The notes under the pieces were generated by a model. That model did not search any database. It saw nothing but the letters and a program-made list of their open reading frames with translations, and was not told where the DNA came from. Both the position numbers and the translations under genes were made by a program. From assembly GCA_036557505.1 (NCBI GenBank), contig DATBHM010000298.1:1-52279 (forward strand): a DNA stretch of 52,279 bases, given 5' to 3'. The DNA comes from DATBHM01 sp036557505 (GTDB lineage Bacteria > Actinomycetota > UBA4738 > JACQTL01). Below, piece after piece: positions 17,260-27,400 of this stretch; position 1 is the first letter of the stretch, and each line of letters begins with the position of its first letter.

Positions 17260-17435
17260 GCTTGATCTGTTCCCCGAACGGTGCGTGTCGAACGTTCCCA
17301 AGCCCCCTCTCTGGTCGACCCCATCGGCTCCGACCTTGAGCACGTGGAGTCCCGGGCACGGGACAGGGTCCCCCCGCCGGACCGGAAACGCAAGCAACCG
17401 CCCACCGCCCGGGCGAGGGCGCGGGTGGGGACGCT

Positions 17436-20060
17436 TCAGTCCATATCGGGACGGGGCGGGGCCTGCGCGTGCCCGGACCCGTCGCCGTCGGGCTCGCCCT
17501 CGTCGTTCTCAGGGAAGAGCTCGCTCCCCACCGGGCGCTCGCCGGGCCCGTCCTGCGGCTGCTCGCCGGCAGCCCCCTGAGGCTGCTCGCCGGGGAGCTC
17601 CGCATGACCGTTCGGCGACCCCCCGTTGGGCCCGCCGTTCGACCCGGGCAGCGCGGGCTGGAACGGCACCGTCACGGTCGGCATCGGGATGCGGACCTTG
17701 GCGTGGCCCTTGTGGGCCGCGACCGCCTCGAGGTGGTACGTCTCGAGCGAGGCAGCGAACTCGGCCGACCCGTAGGGCGTCCCGTCGAGGATCGGGCCCT
17801 TGCGCCGCTCGATGACGGCCGTCACGTCGTCGCCGGTGACGGTCTTGTTCGTCTCCAGGGCGTGGGCGACGGAGAGGATCTCGGCCCGGTTGTCCCTCAG
17901 CAGGGCGGCGGTCCGCTCGAACAGGTCGGTGAGCTTGGTCTCGATCCGCTCGCCGAGGCTCCCCTCGAGCAGCTCCTTCTTGTCGTCCTTGTCGCCGCCG
18001 CCGCCGGGCTTGCCGCCCCCACCGATGCCGACCTCGTGGGTCACGCCGTGGGAGGCGATGGTGGTCCCCATCCCCCAGTACCCCTCCATGTACGTGGCGA
18101 TCCGCGTGGCGCTGTCCAGGTCGCCGGAGCAGCCCGACGACGAGTCGCCTTCGAAGAACAGCCGCTCCCCGGCCAGCGAGGCCAGCGCGACCATGACGTC
18201 GGCCTCGTACTCCGAACGCCACCGGGTGAACTGGTCCTCCGGCGGGATCGACGCCACCATGCCGAGGTACGTCCCGCCCTTCTCGATCGTCGCGATGTCG
18301 ATGGTCAGGTGGTGCCGGACGCGGTACGCCGCGACTGCGTGGCACGCCTCGTGCACCGCCACGCTGTGACGCTCGCGCTCGATGTACTCGACGTCCTCCG
18401 GCGGCCCCAGGTCCTTCAGCTGCTTGGCCTTGATCACGTTCTCCCAGGTGATGACCTCGCGGCCGTCGCGGAACGCGTTGATCAGCGACTCGTTGACGAC
18501 GTCCTTGATCGTCGCGCCCGTCGCGTAGGGCGTGATCGTGGCCAGCTTGTCGATCTGCTCCGACGTGAGCTCGTGGGGGACCTTGTCGAAGTACCCCTGG
18601 TAGGTCCGGACCCGGCCGGCCTTCGAGGGATACCCCACCTTGTAGATGCGGTCGATCCGGCCCGGGCGCAGCAGGGCCTCGTCGAGCGCCTGCGGCATGT
18701 TCGTGGCCATCATGATCAGGATCCGGTACTTGGGCGGCGGCTTCGGCCGCATGCCGAGCGCCCGGCGTACCTTCCGGTTGAAGAACCCCCGGGGCTTCGA
18801 CAACCCCTGGATCTCGGACAGCAGGGCCTGCAGCGTCCCCATGCCGCCGCCGCCCATGCCTCCCATGCCGGCGATGATGTGGTTCCGGCGACCGACGTCG
18901 GGGATCGGAGCCTGCTGCATCGTGTCCCGCATGAGCAGTCCCCGCGTCGACTCGTCCAGCCAGGCCATCCCGTTGCACGACGCGGACGTGTTCCAGGGAG
19001 CCGGCGTCATCTGGCCGCCCCACGATCCCGGCGGCATCAGCTGGCCGCGGTTGCCCAGCGAGTCGGCCTCGTCGAAGAAGGCGATCACCCCGCCGTACTT
19101 CAGGGCGATCTTCCGGAGCTTCCGGAACAGCGACTTCACCTTGAGGATGCCGACGCCCATGAACATGTTGATGAACGCGCCCGGGTCGACGAACACGAAG
19201 GGCTTGCCGGTCTCGCCGGCGACGGCCTCGGCCATGAGCGTCTTGCCGGTGCCGGGCGGACCCCACAACAGGATGCCGCCGGGGACGTAGCCGCCCTTCG
19301 CCTCGATGTCGTCGGGATTCTCCAGGAACACCATGTTCTCCTTGACCCGGTTGAGCACGGGGTCCTGGCCCCACACGTCGGTGAATCGCGTCTTCACGTC
19401 GTCGGGGAAGTACACGTCCACGCCGCCGCGGGACAGGAAGTAGAACAGCGCGACGAACTGCAGCAGCAGGATCCCGACGTAGATGAACAGCTGGAAGAGC
19501 AGCGGGAGGGCCGAGATGATCCGCGCCGGCAGCGTGAACAGCGCGGTGAAGGTCGAGACGCCGAAGATCTTGCCGAGGACGAAGGAGAGAATCGCGAGGA
19601 ACAGGACCCACTTGACCGCCCGGGCGATCCGGTAGCGGTTCCAGGCGTTCATCTTCCCGGTCCTGCGGTTGATGCCGCCGAAGACCTTCTCGGAGAAGAA
19701 CCCGTAGTACGCGGCGGAGTGCTCGCAGATCAGGTAGTGGATCTGCCGGAGCGCCTCCAGCGCCAGGAGCACCAGCAGCCAAATGTTCGCCCGGATCGCC
19801 TGGGAGAACGCGTTCCGGACGCTGATGCCGACGCTCTCGCCGCTGATCGCCGACACGCCCTGGTTCTGGACGTAGGTGTTCCAGACGAGGAAGGCGAACA
19901 CGAGGACGCCCAGCAGGAGGAATTTGATCCGGTCCCACCAGGCCATCGGCTTGCGGGTCGTGCGCTCCTCGGCGGGGTGGCTGGGGCGCGGCTCGCCGGC
20001 CGGGCTCATCTCGGGTGGGCGTTCCTCGACGGCGATGCCCGTCTCCGGGTCGGTCGTCAT
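17436..20060 (-). CDS. FtsH-like membrane AAA+ metalloprotease with an insertion in the AAA domain
   Basis: 874 residues against about 610-700 for FtsH. After a polar N-terminus there are four likely membrane helices (about 46-62, 92-110, 150-170, 182-210); canonical FtsH has two. The AAA domain has Walker A GPPGTGKT (267-274), pore loop FINMFMGVG, Walker B VIAFFDEAD (325-333) and arginine-finger region LLRPGRIDR (463-471). Between Walker B and the second region of homology sits an insertion of about 105 residues (337-445) with Cys and a Gly/Met-rich GMGGMGGGGMG. The protease domain keeps HEACH (570-574) and the third-ligand Asp in SGCSGDLDSATRIA. The C-terminus is Pro/Gly-rich. It starts one base after the lipoprotein gene stop, so the two are coupled. 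Confidence 0.88.
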   Translation of the reverse strand: MTTDPETGIAVEERPPEMSPAGEPRPSHPAEERTTRKPMAWWDRIKFLLLGVLVFAFLVWNTYVQNQGVSAISGESVGISVRNAFSQAIRANIWLLVLLALEALRQIHYLICEHSAAYYGFFSEKVFGGINRRTGKMNAWNRYRIARAVKWVLFLAILSFVLGKIFGVSTFTALFTLPARIISALPLLFQLFIYVGILLLQFVALFYFLSRGGVDVYFPDDVKTRFTDVWGQDPVLNRVKENMVFLENPDDIEAKGGYVPGGILLWGPPGTGKTLMAEAVAGETGKPFVFVDPGAFINMFMGVGILKVKSLFRKLRKIALKYGGVIAFFDEADSLGNRGQLMPPGSWGGQMTPAPWNTSASCNGMAWLDESTRGLLMRDTMQQAPIPDVGRRNHIIAGMGGMGGGGMGTLQALLSEIQGLSKPRGFFNRKVRRALGMRPKPPPKYRILIMMATNMPQALDEALLRPGRIDRIYKVGYPSKAGRVRTYQGYFDKVPHELTSEQIDKLATITPYATGATIKDVVNESLINAFRDGREVITWENVIKAKQLKDLGPPEDVEYIERERHSVAVHEACHAVAAYRVRHHLTIDIATIEKGGTYLGMVASIPPEDQFTRWRSEYEADVMVALASLAGERLFFEGDSSSGCSGDLDSATRIATYMEGYWGMGTTIASHGVTHEVGIGGGGKPGGGGDKDDKKELLEGSLGERIETKLTDLFERTAALLRDNRAEILSVAHALETNKTVTGDDVTAVIERRKGPILDGTPYGSAEFAASLETYHLEAVAAHKGHAKVRIPMPTVTVPFQPALPGSNGGPNGGSPNGHAELPGEQPQGAAGEQPQDGPGERPVGSELFPENDEGEPDGDGSGHAQAPPRPDMD

Positions 20061-20061
20061 G

Positions 20062-20736
20062 TCAGGTCTCCTTCACGGAATAGGACCGCGCCACCTCGTC
20101 GATGACGTTGCGATTGCGCTCGTAGCAGGTGGCCGCGCAGGAGATCACCAGCAGGTAGAGCTTGTGGTTACCGGGATCGAGGATGCCGATCTGGTTGACC
20201 ATCAGGGCGCCGTTCGCGGCGGAGATGTCGCCGATGCCGCCCGTCACGTCGAACACGTCCTGCTCGCCGTACAGGCCGCCCTTCAGGCTGATGTCCTTTG
20301 AGCTGATCAGGTCGCCCTGATCGTTGTTCACCAACTGGTCGATCGGGTACCGCGCGTTGCGCAGGGCCTGCAGGGAGAACTGGTCCCGGGTCTGGGGGCT
20401 CAGCTGGCGAACATAGGCCAGGATGACCGGCTGCTTCGGAACCCCGCTCAGAACGTGACCGAGCTTCGGTGTGGGCGAGGCGTCGAAGGCGGCCAGCCAG
20501 TTGAACGACTTCGCGGACGGCGTGCCGTCCAGCCCGATGGCCTTCAGGATGATGTTCCCGTTGTACGCGGCCCAGGAGGACGGGACCTTCAGGAACACGT
20601 GGTTCCCCTGATTGCCCGTGTACGTGTAGCCGTCCCCCCCGCAGGCGGACAGCAGCAACGACAAGCCGACCAGGATCGCCGGGAGCATGAACCGGAGCCC
20701 GCGCCGTCGCCGGGCGCCGGTGGACGTGAGCCGCAT
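20062..20736 (-). CDS. Hypothetical lipoprotein coupled to the FtsH-like protease
   Basis: A 224-residue protein with a lipoprotein signal (MLPAILVGLSLLLSACGG, lipobox L-S-A-C), so probably anchored outside the cytoplasmic membrane. The mature part has GNHVFLKVPSSWAAYN near its start and a C-terminal YLLVISCAATCYERN with two Cys that could pair. I recognise no family with confidence; the layout resembles small secreted proteins that bind a partner through a beta-sandwich. Start ATG 20736 is chosen because the signal peptide follows; in-frame ATGs at 20745 and 20766 are possible. Gene order suggests it is an accessory or substrate-sensing partner of the protease (inference). Confidence 0.75.
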   Translation of the reverse strand: MRLTSTGARRRRGLRFMLPAILVGLSLLLSACGGDGYTYTGNQGNHVFLKVPSSWAAYNGNIILKAIGLDGTPSAKSFNWLAAFDASPTPKLGHVLSGVPKQPVILAYVRQLSPQTRDQFSLQALRNARYPIDQLVNNDQGDLISSKDISLKGGLYGEQDVFDVTGGIGDISAANGALMVNQIGILDPGNHKLYLLVISCAATCYERNRNVIDEVARSYSVKET

Positions 20737-20789
20737 TCCGACCATTATGCGAGGAAGTACGGCCATCGGGTACCCCACGGATGCGCCGG

Positions 20790-21953
20790 CTACTGCTTCG
20801 TGCCCGGGAGGCCGAGGTCGCGGGCGATCAGGATGCGCTGCACCTCGCTCGTGCCCTCGCCGATCTCGAGGACCTTCGAGTCCCGGTAGAACCGGGCCAC
20901 GGGGAACTCCTCCATGAACCCGTACCCCCCGTGGACCTGCACGGCGTCCCGGGCGCAGGTCACCGCGACCTCGCTCGCGTACAGCTTCGCGATCGAGGCC
21001 TGGGTCTTGTACGGCCGCCCCTGATCCCTGAGCCACGCTGCGAAGTACACGTACATCCGGGCGGTCTCCACGGCGACCTTCATGTCCGCGATGGAGAACT
21101 GCAGCCCCTGGAACTCTCCGATCGGCTTGCCGAACGCCTGGCGGTCGTTCGCGTACTTCACGCTCTCCTCGAGACAGCCCTGGGCGAGCCCGACGCTCAG
21201 CGCGGCGATGGCGATCCGGCCGTCGTCGAGGATCCGCAGGAACTGCGCGAAGCCCTTTCCCCGTTCGCCGAGGAGGTTTGCCTCGGGGACCCTGCAATCG
21301 CTGAACGACAGCTCGTGTGTGTCGGAGGCGTGCCAGCCGAGCTTGCGGTAGGACGGCCCCACCGTGAACCCCGGCGTGTCCTGGGGGACGATGATCGCGC
21401 TGATCTCCTTGTGACCACCCTCCTCGGTTCCGGTGACCGCGGTGATCGTGCAGAGGGCTGTGATGGGAGTTCCGCTGTTCGTGATGAACGCCTTCGAGCC
21501 GTTGATCACCCACTCGCCGCCGTCGAGCTTCGCGGTGGTCTTCGTGGCGCCGGCGTCGCTGCCCCCGCCGGGCTCCGTCAGCCCGAACGACCCGAGGATC
21601 TCCCCCCGGGCCATCGGGACGAGCCACCGCTGCTTCTGTTCCTCCGTGCCGAACTCGAACAGCGGGTTGGCGCCGAGCCCGACGCCCGCCTCGAGCGTGA
21701 TGGCGATCGAGGAGTCCACCCTGGCCAGCTCCTCGATGGCGATGCACAGCGTGAGGAAGTCGCTCCCCTGCCCGCCGCACTCCTCGGGGAACGGCAGCCC
21801 GAACAGCCCCATCTCCCCCATCTGCTTGACGATGTCCATGGGCAGCTCGCCGCGTTCGTCCATCTCGGCGGCTCGGGGCGCCACGACCTCCTCGGCGAAC
21901 TCCCGCACGGCCGCCCGGAAGTCCCGCTGCTCCTCCGTCAAATCGAAATCCAT
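20790..21953 (-). CDS. Acyl-CoA dehydrogenase
   Basis: A 387-residue flavoprotein that oxidises acyl-CoA to trans-2-enoyl-CoA, passing electrons to ETF. Start ATG 21953 gives the classic N-terminus DFDLTEEQRDFRAAVREFAE. Family signatures are FGLTEPGGGSDAGATKT, WVINGSKAFITNSG, and the C-terminal QVHGGYGFMEEFPVARFYRD, followed by EIGEGTSEVQRILIAR, in which the Glu before GTSE is the expected catalytic base. It resembles short-chain/branched-chain (butyryl/isovaleryl) types. It lies upstream of the lipoprotein gene on the same strand (53-base gap). Confidence 0.95.
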   Translation of the reverse strand: MDFDLTEEQRDFRAAVREFAEEVVAPRAAEMDERGELPMDIVKQMGEMGLFGLPFPEECGGQGSDFLTLCIAIEELARVDSSIAITLEAGVGLGANPLFEFGTEEQKQRWLVPMARGEILGSFGLTEPGGGSDAGATKTTAKLDGGEWVINGSKAFITNSGTPITALCTITAVTGTEEGGHKEISAIIVPQDTPGFTVGPSYRKLGWHASDTHELSFSDCRVPEANLLGERGKGFAQFLRILDDGRIAIAALSVGLAQGCLEESVKYANDRQAFGKPIGEFQGLQFSIADMKVAVETARMYVYFAAWLRDQGRPYKTQASIAKLYASEVAVTCARDAVQVHGGYGFMEEFPVARFYRDSKVLEIGEGTSEVQRILIARDLGLPGTKQ

Positions 21954-21960
21954 GCGGACA

Positions 21961-21966
21961 AATCTA
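21961..21966 (-). promoter_or_regulatory. Leaderless-type -10 box for acyl-CoA dehydrogenase gene
   Basis: On the minus strand TAGATT ends 7 bases before ATG 21953, with no Shine-Dalgarno between. Confidence 0.45.
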
Positions 21967-22060
21967 CTCCGGCGTGCGCGCGTCGCACGTACTGCGGCGT
22001 CCCCGGGCGGCGGCGCCGGCCCGACGTGGCAGAATCCGCCGGACCGCGAGGAGTGATTCG

Positions 22061-22483
22061 GTGGCCGCACCCAACGAGATCGTCGATCAGCTGTCCGGGT
22101 CCGTGCTGTTCTCCGACCTGCCGCGCCCCCAGCTCGAGGAGGTCGCGCACTCGATCGAGGAGCAGTGGTTCTCGGAGGGGCAGCGCGTGCTCCGGCAGGG
22201 GTTCACGGGCAGCGGGCTGTACTTCATCGTGGAGGGCGAGGTCGCGGTCGAGATCGACGGCCAGGAGCGCGCGCGCCTCGGGCGGGGCGAGTACTTCGGC
22301 GAGGTCAGCGTCCTGCTCGGTGAGCCGCCGGTCGCGGACGTGGTGGCGACCGGACCGCTGCGGGTGCTCGTGCTGCCCGAGCCGGAGGCGGAGGCCTTCC
22401 TCAAGGCCCATCCCAGCGTCATGTACCGGATGATGCAGGCCCAGGCCCGCCGCCTCCGAGCCGCGAACCTGTTCCGGGGCTGA
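22061..22483 (+). CDS. Cyclic-nucleotide-binding domain protein
   Basis: A 140-residue protein consisting almost wholly of one cNMP-binding beta roll: LFSDLPRPQLEEVAHSI, then GLYFIVEGEVAVEID, and the phosphate-binding cassette YFGEVSVLLGEPPVADVVA. The cassette has the F-G-E and a PPVAD end in place of the usual R-x-A/S, so cyclic-nucleotide affinity is uncertain. There is no DNA-binding HTH, unlike Crp/Fnr. A GAGGAG ribosome-binding site (22048-22053) supports GTG 22061. It precedes the flavoprotein gene by 16 bases, so it may act as a regulatory partner. Confidence 0.85.
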   Translation: MAAPNEIVDQLSGSVLFSDLPRPQLEEVAHSIEEQWFSEGQRVLRQGFTGSGLYFIVEGEVAVEIDGQERARLGRGEYFGEVSVLLGEPPVADVVATGPLRVLVLPEPEAEAFLKAHPSVMYRMMQAQARRLRAANLFRG

Positions 22484-22499
22484 CCCGGCGGCCTCGAGC

Positions 22500-24011
22500 A
22501 TGTCTCCCGACGACCGACGGCCGTTCCCTCCCGGTTCGTATCCGGTGGTGGTCGTGGGGAGCGGCCCGGGTGGGTTGCAGACCTCCTACTGTCTGCGCCG
22601 GCTTGGCGTGGACCACGCCGTGATCTCCGCCGACGAGGAGCCGGGCGGGATGTTCCGGCGATTCCCGCTGTTCCAGCGGCTGATCACGTGGACCAAGCCC
22701 TACGCGCCGGTCGAACGCGGCACGCGTGAGTACGAGCGATACGACTGGAACTCGCTGCTCGGCGACGAGCCCGCCCACCGGGCCATCCTGCCGCCGCTCA
22801 TGGACGGGACCTCGTACTTCCCGTCGCGGCCGGAGATGGAGGCCGGGATCCGCCGGTTCACCGAGGTGGCCGGCGTCCCCGTCCGGTTCGGATGCGTCTG
22901 GGAGCGCACCGCGCGCGACGAGGCCACCGGCGGGTTCGTCCTCGGGACGTCCGACGGCGAGTACCGCACGGGGGTCGCGATCTTCGCGGTGGGCATGACC
23001 GAGCCGTGGACCGCCCCGATCCCGGGCCTCGACGGCGCGACGCACTACGTCGACGTCCGGCCGGCGGCCCACTACGTGGACAAGCGCGTGTTCGTCGTGG
23101 GGAAGCGGAACTCGGGGTTCGAGATCGCCGACGGCCTGCTCCCGGTGGCGCGACAGGTGATCCTGGGCTCGCCCCGCCCCGCCCGGCTGTCGATCATGGT
23201 CCACTCGACGGCCGCGGCCCGCGCGCGCTACCTCCAGCCGTACGAGGACCACGTGCTCGCGGGGGGCACGCTGGTGCTCGACGTCTCGATCGACCGGGTG
23301 GAGCGGAGCGGCGACGGGTGGCGTGTGTTCGCGGCGGGAACGACCCGGCCCGGGGACTTCGTGTTCGACGTGGACGAGGTGATCGCCGCGACGGGGTTCC
23401 GGACGCCGCTGGGGGACCTGGCCGACCTGGGCGTCGCCGGGTTCTTCGACGGAGGCCGGCTCCCCCGGCAGACGCCGTTCTGGGAATCACCCACCGTTCC
23501 GGGGATCTACTTCGCCGGGAACGTCACCCAGGGCTCGATCGGGATGAAGAAGTACGGCACGCCGTCGAACTCGGCCGCGGTGCACGGATTCCGGTACAAC
23601 GCCCGCGTGCTGGCCGAGCACGTCGCCGCGAAGCACTTCGGCGTCGAACGCGAACGCCCGCCCGTCCCGCGCGAGGAGCTGGTCGGGTACCTCCTGCAGG
23701 AGGCCACGACGGCGCCCGAGCTGTGGAACCAGCAGTCGTACCTGACCCGCGTCGTCGAGTCCGATCCCGCCGTCGGGCCGGTCGACGGGGGGATCGCGCC
23801 GCTCGAGGCGTTCGTCGACGACCGGCACGGCGTGGACGCGGTCGCCGTGGCCGTCGAGACGGATGCCACCGGTGACATCCATCCGGCGGTGTACGTTCGT
23901 CGGGGCGGCCGGGTCGACGAGCACCTGCTGCCGTCCGATCCCCAGCACGATTTCACGGGCGGCGATCACCGGGCCCAGCTGGAGTCGGTGCTGGGCGACC
24001 TGGCGGGCTGA
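22500..24011 (+). CDS. FAD/NAD(P)-dependent oxidoreductase (flavin monooxygenase-like)
   Basis: A 503-residue flavoprotein. The FAD-binding motif is VVVVGSGPGGLQTSYCL (about residues 17-33). The second dinucleotide site is RVFVVGKRNSGFEIADGL, and the FMO/thioredoxin-reductase type ATG motif is VIAATGFRTPLG. The FAD-closing segment is VPGIYFAGNVTQGSIGMKK. The C-terminal ~100 residues (after LWNQQSYLTRVV) are not part of the standard fold. The reaction is unknown. Close neighbours are a cNMP-binding protein (upstream) and a CoA-binding protein two bases downstream, so the three are probably one operon. Confidence 0.85.
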   Translation: MSPDDRRPFPPGSYPVVVVGSGPGGLQTSYCLRRLGVDHAVISADEEPGGMFRRFPLFQRLITWTKPYAPVERGTREYERYDWNSLLGDEPAHRAILPPLMDGTSYFPSRPEMEAGIRRFTEVAGVPVRFGCVWERTARDEATGGFVLGTSDGEYRTGVAIFAVGMTEPWTAPIPGLDGATHYVDVRPAAHYVDKRVFVVGKRNSGFEIADGLLPVARQVILGSPRPARLSIMVHSTAAARARYLQPYEDHVLAGGTLVLDVSIDRVERSGDGWRVFAAGTTRPGDFVFDVDEVIAATGFRTPLGDLADLGVAGFFDGGRLPRQTPFWESPTVPGIYFAGNVTQGSIGMKKYGTPSNSAAVHGFRYNARVLAEHVAAKHFGVERERPPVPREELVGYLLQEATTAPELWNQQSYLTRVVESDPAVGPVDGGIAPLEAFVDDRHGVDAVAVAVETDATGDIHPAVYVRRGGRVDEHLLPSDPQHDFTGGDHRAQLESVLGDLAG

Positions 24012-24013
24012 CG

Positions 24014-24481
24014 ATGGCCTTCGAGGAGGACGAGACGATGGGCGTGCACCTGAGCGACGACGAGTACCGGAAGATCTACGGGGAGACGAGGACGATCGCG
24101 GTGGTGGGCGCCTCGTCCAACCCGGGCAAGCCGGCCTACGGGATCCCGGCCTACCTCGAGCGCGAGGGGTACCGGATCATCCCGGTCAGCCCGCGCGGCG
24201 GAGAGCTGTTCGGGGAGCCGGTGCGAGCCTCGCTGGCCGACATCGGCGAGCCCGTCGACGCCGTGGACGTGTTCCGGCCCTCGGAGGAGACGCCGGACGT
24301 CGCGCGGCAGGCCGCCGCGATCGGGGCCAAGGTCCTGTGGCTGCAGGAGGGCATCCACTCCGACGAGGCCCAGCGCATCGCCGAGGAGGCCGGGATGACG
24401 TTCGTGTCGGACACGTGCATGGGACACACCCACTGGAACCTGTTCCACATGCACGACGGTGACGAGGTCGAGGGGCCGTAG
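24014..24481 (+). CDS. CoA-binding domain protein (YccU type)
   Basis: A 155-residue single CoA-binding Rossmann domain. Motifs are IAVVGASSNPGKPAYGIPAY (CoA phosphate loop), YRIIPVSPRGGELFG, VDAVDVFRPSEETPDVARQA and KVLWLQEGIHSDEAQ, matching stand-alone CoA_binding_2 proteins. The C-terminal SDTCMGHTHWN carries the conserved Cys region of the family. The role of these proteins is unknown; some influence acyl-CoA metabolism. It begins two bases after the flavoprotein stop and ends four bases before the convergent cyclase gene. Confidence 0.9.
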   Translation: MAFEEDETMGVHLSDDEYRKIYGETRTIAVVGASSNPGKPAYGIPAYLEREGYRIIPVSPRGGELFGEPVRASLADIGEPVDAVDVFRPSEETPDVARQAAAIGAKVLWLQEGIHSDEAQRIAEEAGMTFVSDTCMGHTHWNLFHMHDGDEVEGP

Positions 24482-24485
24482 CGCC

Positions 24486-27400
24486 TCAGGCGGAGCCGCG
24501 CCCCACCACGTCCACCTCCGCTTCACGGCCGAGCGCGCGGAGCACCAGCTCGGGCTCCTGCACGAACTGCACCCAGCCGGCCCGCTCGAGCGTCGCCCGC
24601 GCCTCCTCGGCCACGTCCTCGCCCCCCACCTCGTCCGCGCCGAACAGCCGCGCGACCCACCATGTGGTCGTCGCGATCTCGTTTCGGCGGCCGTCGGCCC
24701 GCACCACGTCGAGCAGGTTCTGCGCGCGATCGCGCGCCGTGCCGAGGTCGCCCTCGACCAGCAGGAGAAGGACGTCGGACGCCAGGAAGGAGTCGCTGAA
24801 CGTGGGGTCGTCGGGGTCGACGGAGGTGACGGCATCGGTGAGCTCCGCCCGGGCCCGGGCGAACTGGCCCCGCATCACGAGCACCAGCACCAACCGGTCG
24901 ACGGTCCAGGTGAGCATCGTTCGCTCGCCGAGCTCCCGCGACATGCGAATGGCGTTCCGGAGATCCTGCTCGGCGCCGTCGAGGTCGCCCAGCAGCCGGC
25001 GGATGGTCCCGCGGTCGCTGAGGGCGCTGGCCTCCTCCCACCGCGCGCCGAGGTCGTGGAACGTCCGATAGGACTGGTCGGCGTACCGCTCGGCCTCGTC
25101 CAGATCGAGCATCCGCCGGAACGAGTTCGCCACCGCCTGCTGGGCCACCGCGATGGTGAACGGGTCGCGCATGGCCCGCCCCAGCTCGAGCGCCTCCCGC
25201 GCCAGGCCGAGGGCCTCGTGCTCGTCGCCGACCGGGGAGATCACCGACGTCAGCGACGTGAGGGCGCGGGCCTGCGCCCACCGGTCGCCCTCCGGGTTGG
25301 TCCGCGCGAGATCCAGGGCCCGCTCGAACATCGACCGTGTCGTCTCGTACTCGCCGCGCCAGTACGGCACCCACGCCCCCATCAGCAGCGCCCGGGCCTC
25401 GGCCCACGGGTCGTCGAGCTCCGTGGCCGCCTCGAGGGCCCGGTCGAACAGGACCGCCGCGCGGTCGGGGTTGGCGCGGACGTTCAGCTCGATGTCGCCG
25501 AGGAACCGAGACGCGTGGGCCACGGTCCACACGTCGTCGGTTCCGATCTCGAGGGCCCGGGAGAGCGAGGCCGCCGCGTCGTCGAACCGGCCGAGCCAGT
25601 ACATGGCCTCGCCGCGCGTCGACAGGATGCGGGCCTCCCGCCCCCCCCACGTGTCCTCGTCGCCGGCCAGTGCGAGGGCACGGTCGTAGAGGTCGATGGC
25701 CGTCCGCGACTCGATCCGCCATCGGGCCACGTCGCCGGCGTACGCCAGCGCGTCGACCGCGCGTTCCGCAAGGGAACGGTCGTGCGGGTTGAGGTCGAGC
25801 GCGGCCGCCGCGGCGTGCTCCAGGTGCCAGGCGACGCCCTGGGGGTGCCGCTCGATCGTCCCCGCCTCCTCCATGCGGTCGACGATGCCCACGTGGAGCC
25901 GGACCCGTTCGCGCTTCGGGAGGCTCTCGTACGCCACGTCGCGGAGGAGCTCGTGCCGGAACCGCCACTCGTCGGGGCGGTCGTGGTCGTGCACCAGGAG
26001 CTCGGCCTCCTCGAGGGTCGCCAGCACGGCGCGGTCCGGGGCGGCGCCGACCAGCTGGAGCTCCGATTCCAGGAACGAGAGCATCGAGAACACCGAGGCC
26101 CGTCGGAACAGGTCGCGGGCGTCGTCGGGCAGGTGGTCGATGCGGGACGCCACCACGGCCTGGACGGTCGGGGGCAGCAGGTGGCTGTGCGGCGCGCCCT
26201 GCGTGTGCTCGGCGTGCTCGTCGAGCATCATCCCGGTGGTCTCCACGATGAAGAACGGGTTGCCGCCCGTGTTCGACGCGATCCGCGCTGCGGTGGCGTC
26301 GTCGAGCGACTCGGCGGCGACGTGAGCCAGCTCCTGCGCCTCGTCGGGCGGGAGCGGCTCGAGGCGGAGCGACACCGAGTCGGGGTGCGAGCCCCACGTC
26401 GGCCTGGTCTCGAGCAGCGAGTCGCGGGCCACGGCCACCACCATCACCGGGAGGTCGCGGGCCCCCTCCAGCAGCTGATCCAGCACGTCGAGCAGCCCCT
26501 GCCGGGCCACGTGGAGGTCCTCGAACACGATGACGACCGGTCCGCCGCTGCGGACCATCCCCTGCAGGAACGACAGGAACCCAGCCCGGAGCTCGGCGGC
26601 GCGGTACCGGCGGCCCTCCCGGGACGGCTCGGTCAGGCCGAGCGCGATGCCGAGACGGGCCGCGGTCTGCTCCACCTCGCTCGCGTCACAGCACCCCGCG
26701 ACGACGTCCTCCAGCCGCTCGCGGAACTCCTCGTCCGACGCGTCGCGGTCGAGCCCCAGCTCGCGCCGGAGCATCTCGGCGATGGGCGCGAACGCCGGGT
26801 CCTCCTCGAACTCGCCCGACCGGCCTTGGAGGACCCTCACGTCCGAGGGCAGCTGCACGAGGAACTCGTCCACCAGGCGGGACTTCCCGATACCGGGTTC
26901 GCCGAGCACGGTGGCCAGGCAGGCGTGGCCGGACGCGCGGACCCGGTCGAAGGTCTGCTCGAGGATGCCGAGCTCGCCCCGGCGGCCGACCAGCGGGATC
27001 GTCCGGCGGTGCGACCGCGGCCCCAGGCCCTTCACCGGCCACCCGTGGACGGGCCCCCCGAACCCCTTCGCCGCGACGTCGCGCTCCTCCCCGAAGGCCA
27101 CCATGTGCCGGACCAGCTGGCGCGTGGTCTCCCCCACCAGGATCTCGCCGGCCTCGGCGGCCTGCTCCAGGCGGGCGGCCAGGTTGACCGTGGCGCCCGA
27201 GATCAACGGCCGGATCGACGTGCCCGACCACCCGGTGGCCTCGGGCCCCGCCGCGACCGGGCCGGAGTTGATCCCCACCCGCACCCGGAGCGGCACCGGC
27301 AGGTCCAGCCGCTCCCCCAGCCGGGCCGTCCGGTCGCGGATGAACAGCGCGGCCCGCACCGCGCGGAGCGCGTCGTCCTCGTGCGCGTGGGGAACGCCGA

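Noticed and set aside
17290..17297. GAACGTTC palindrome as a LexA box
   Set aside because: Actinobacterial LexA sites have GAAC and GTTC separated by four bases; here there is no spacer, and the gene is not an SOS type.
17260..17435. Possible ydaO-type c-di-AMP riboswitch upstream of the M23 peptidase gene
   Set aside because: The position fits and a GGGGGGACC stretch exists, but the conserved GTCAGCTAACC-type end and paired stems are not found on the minus strand.
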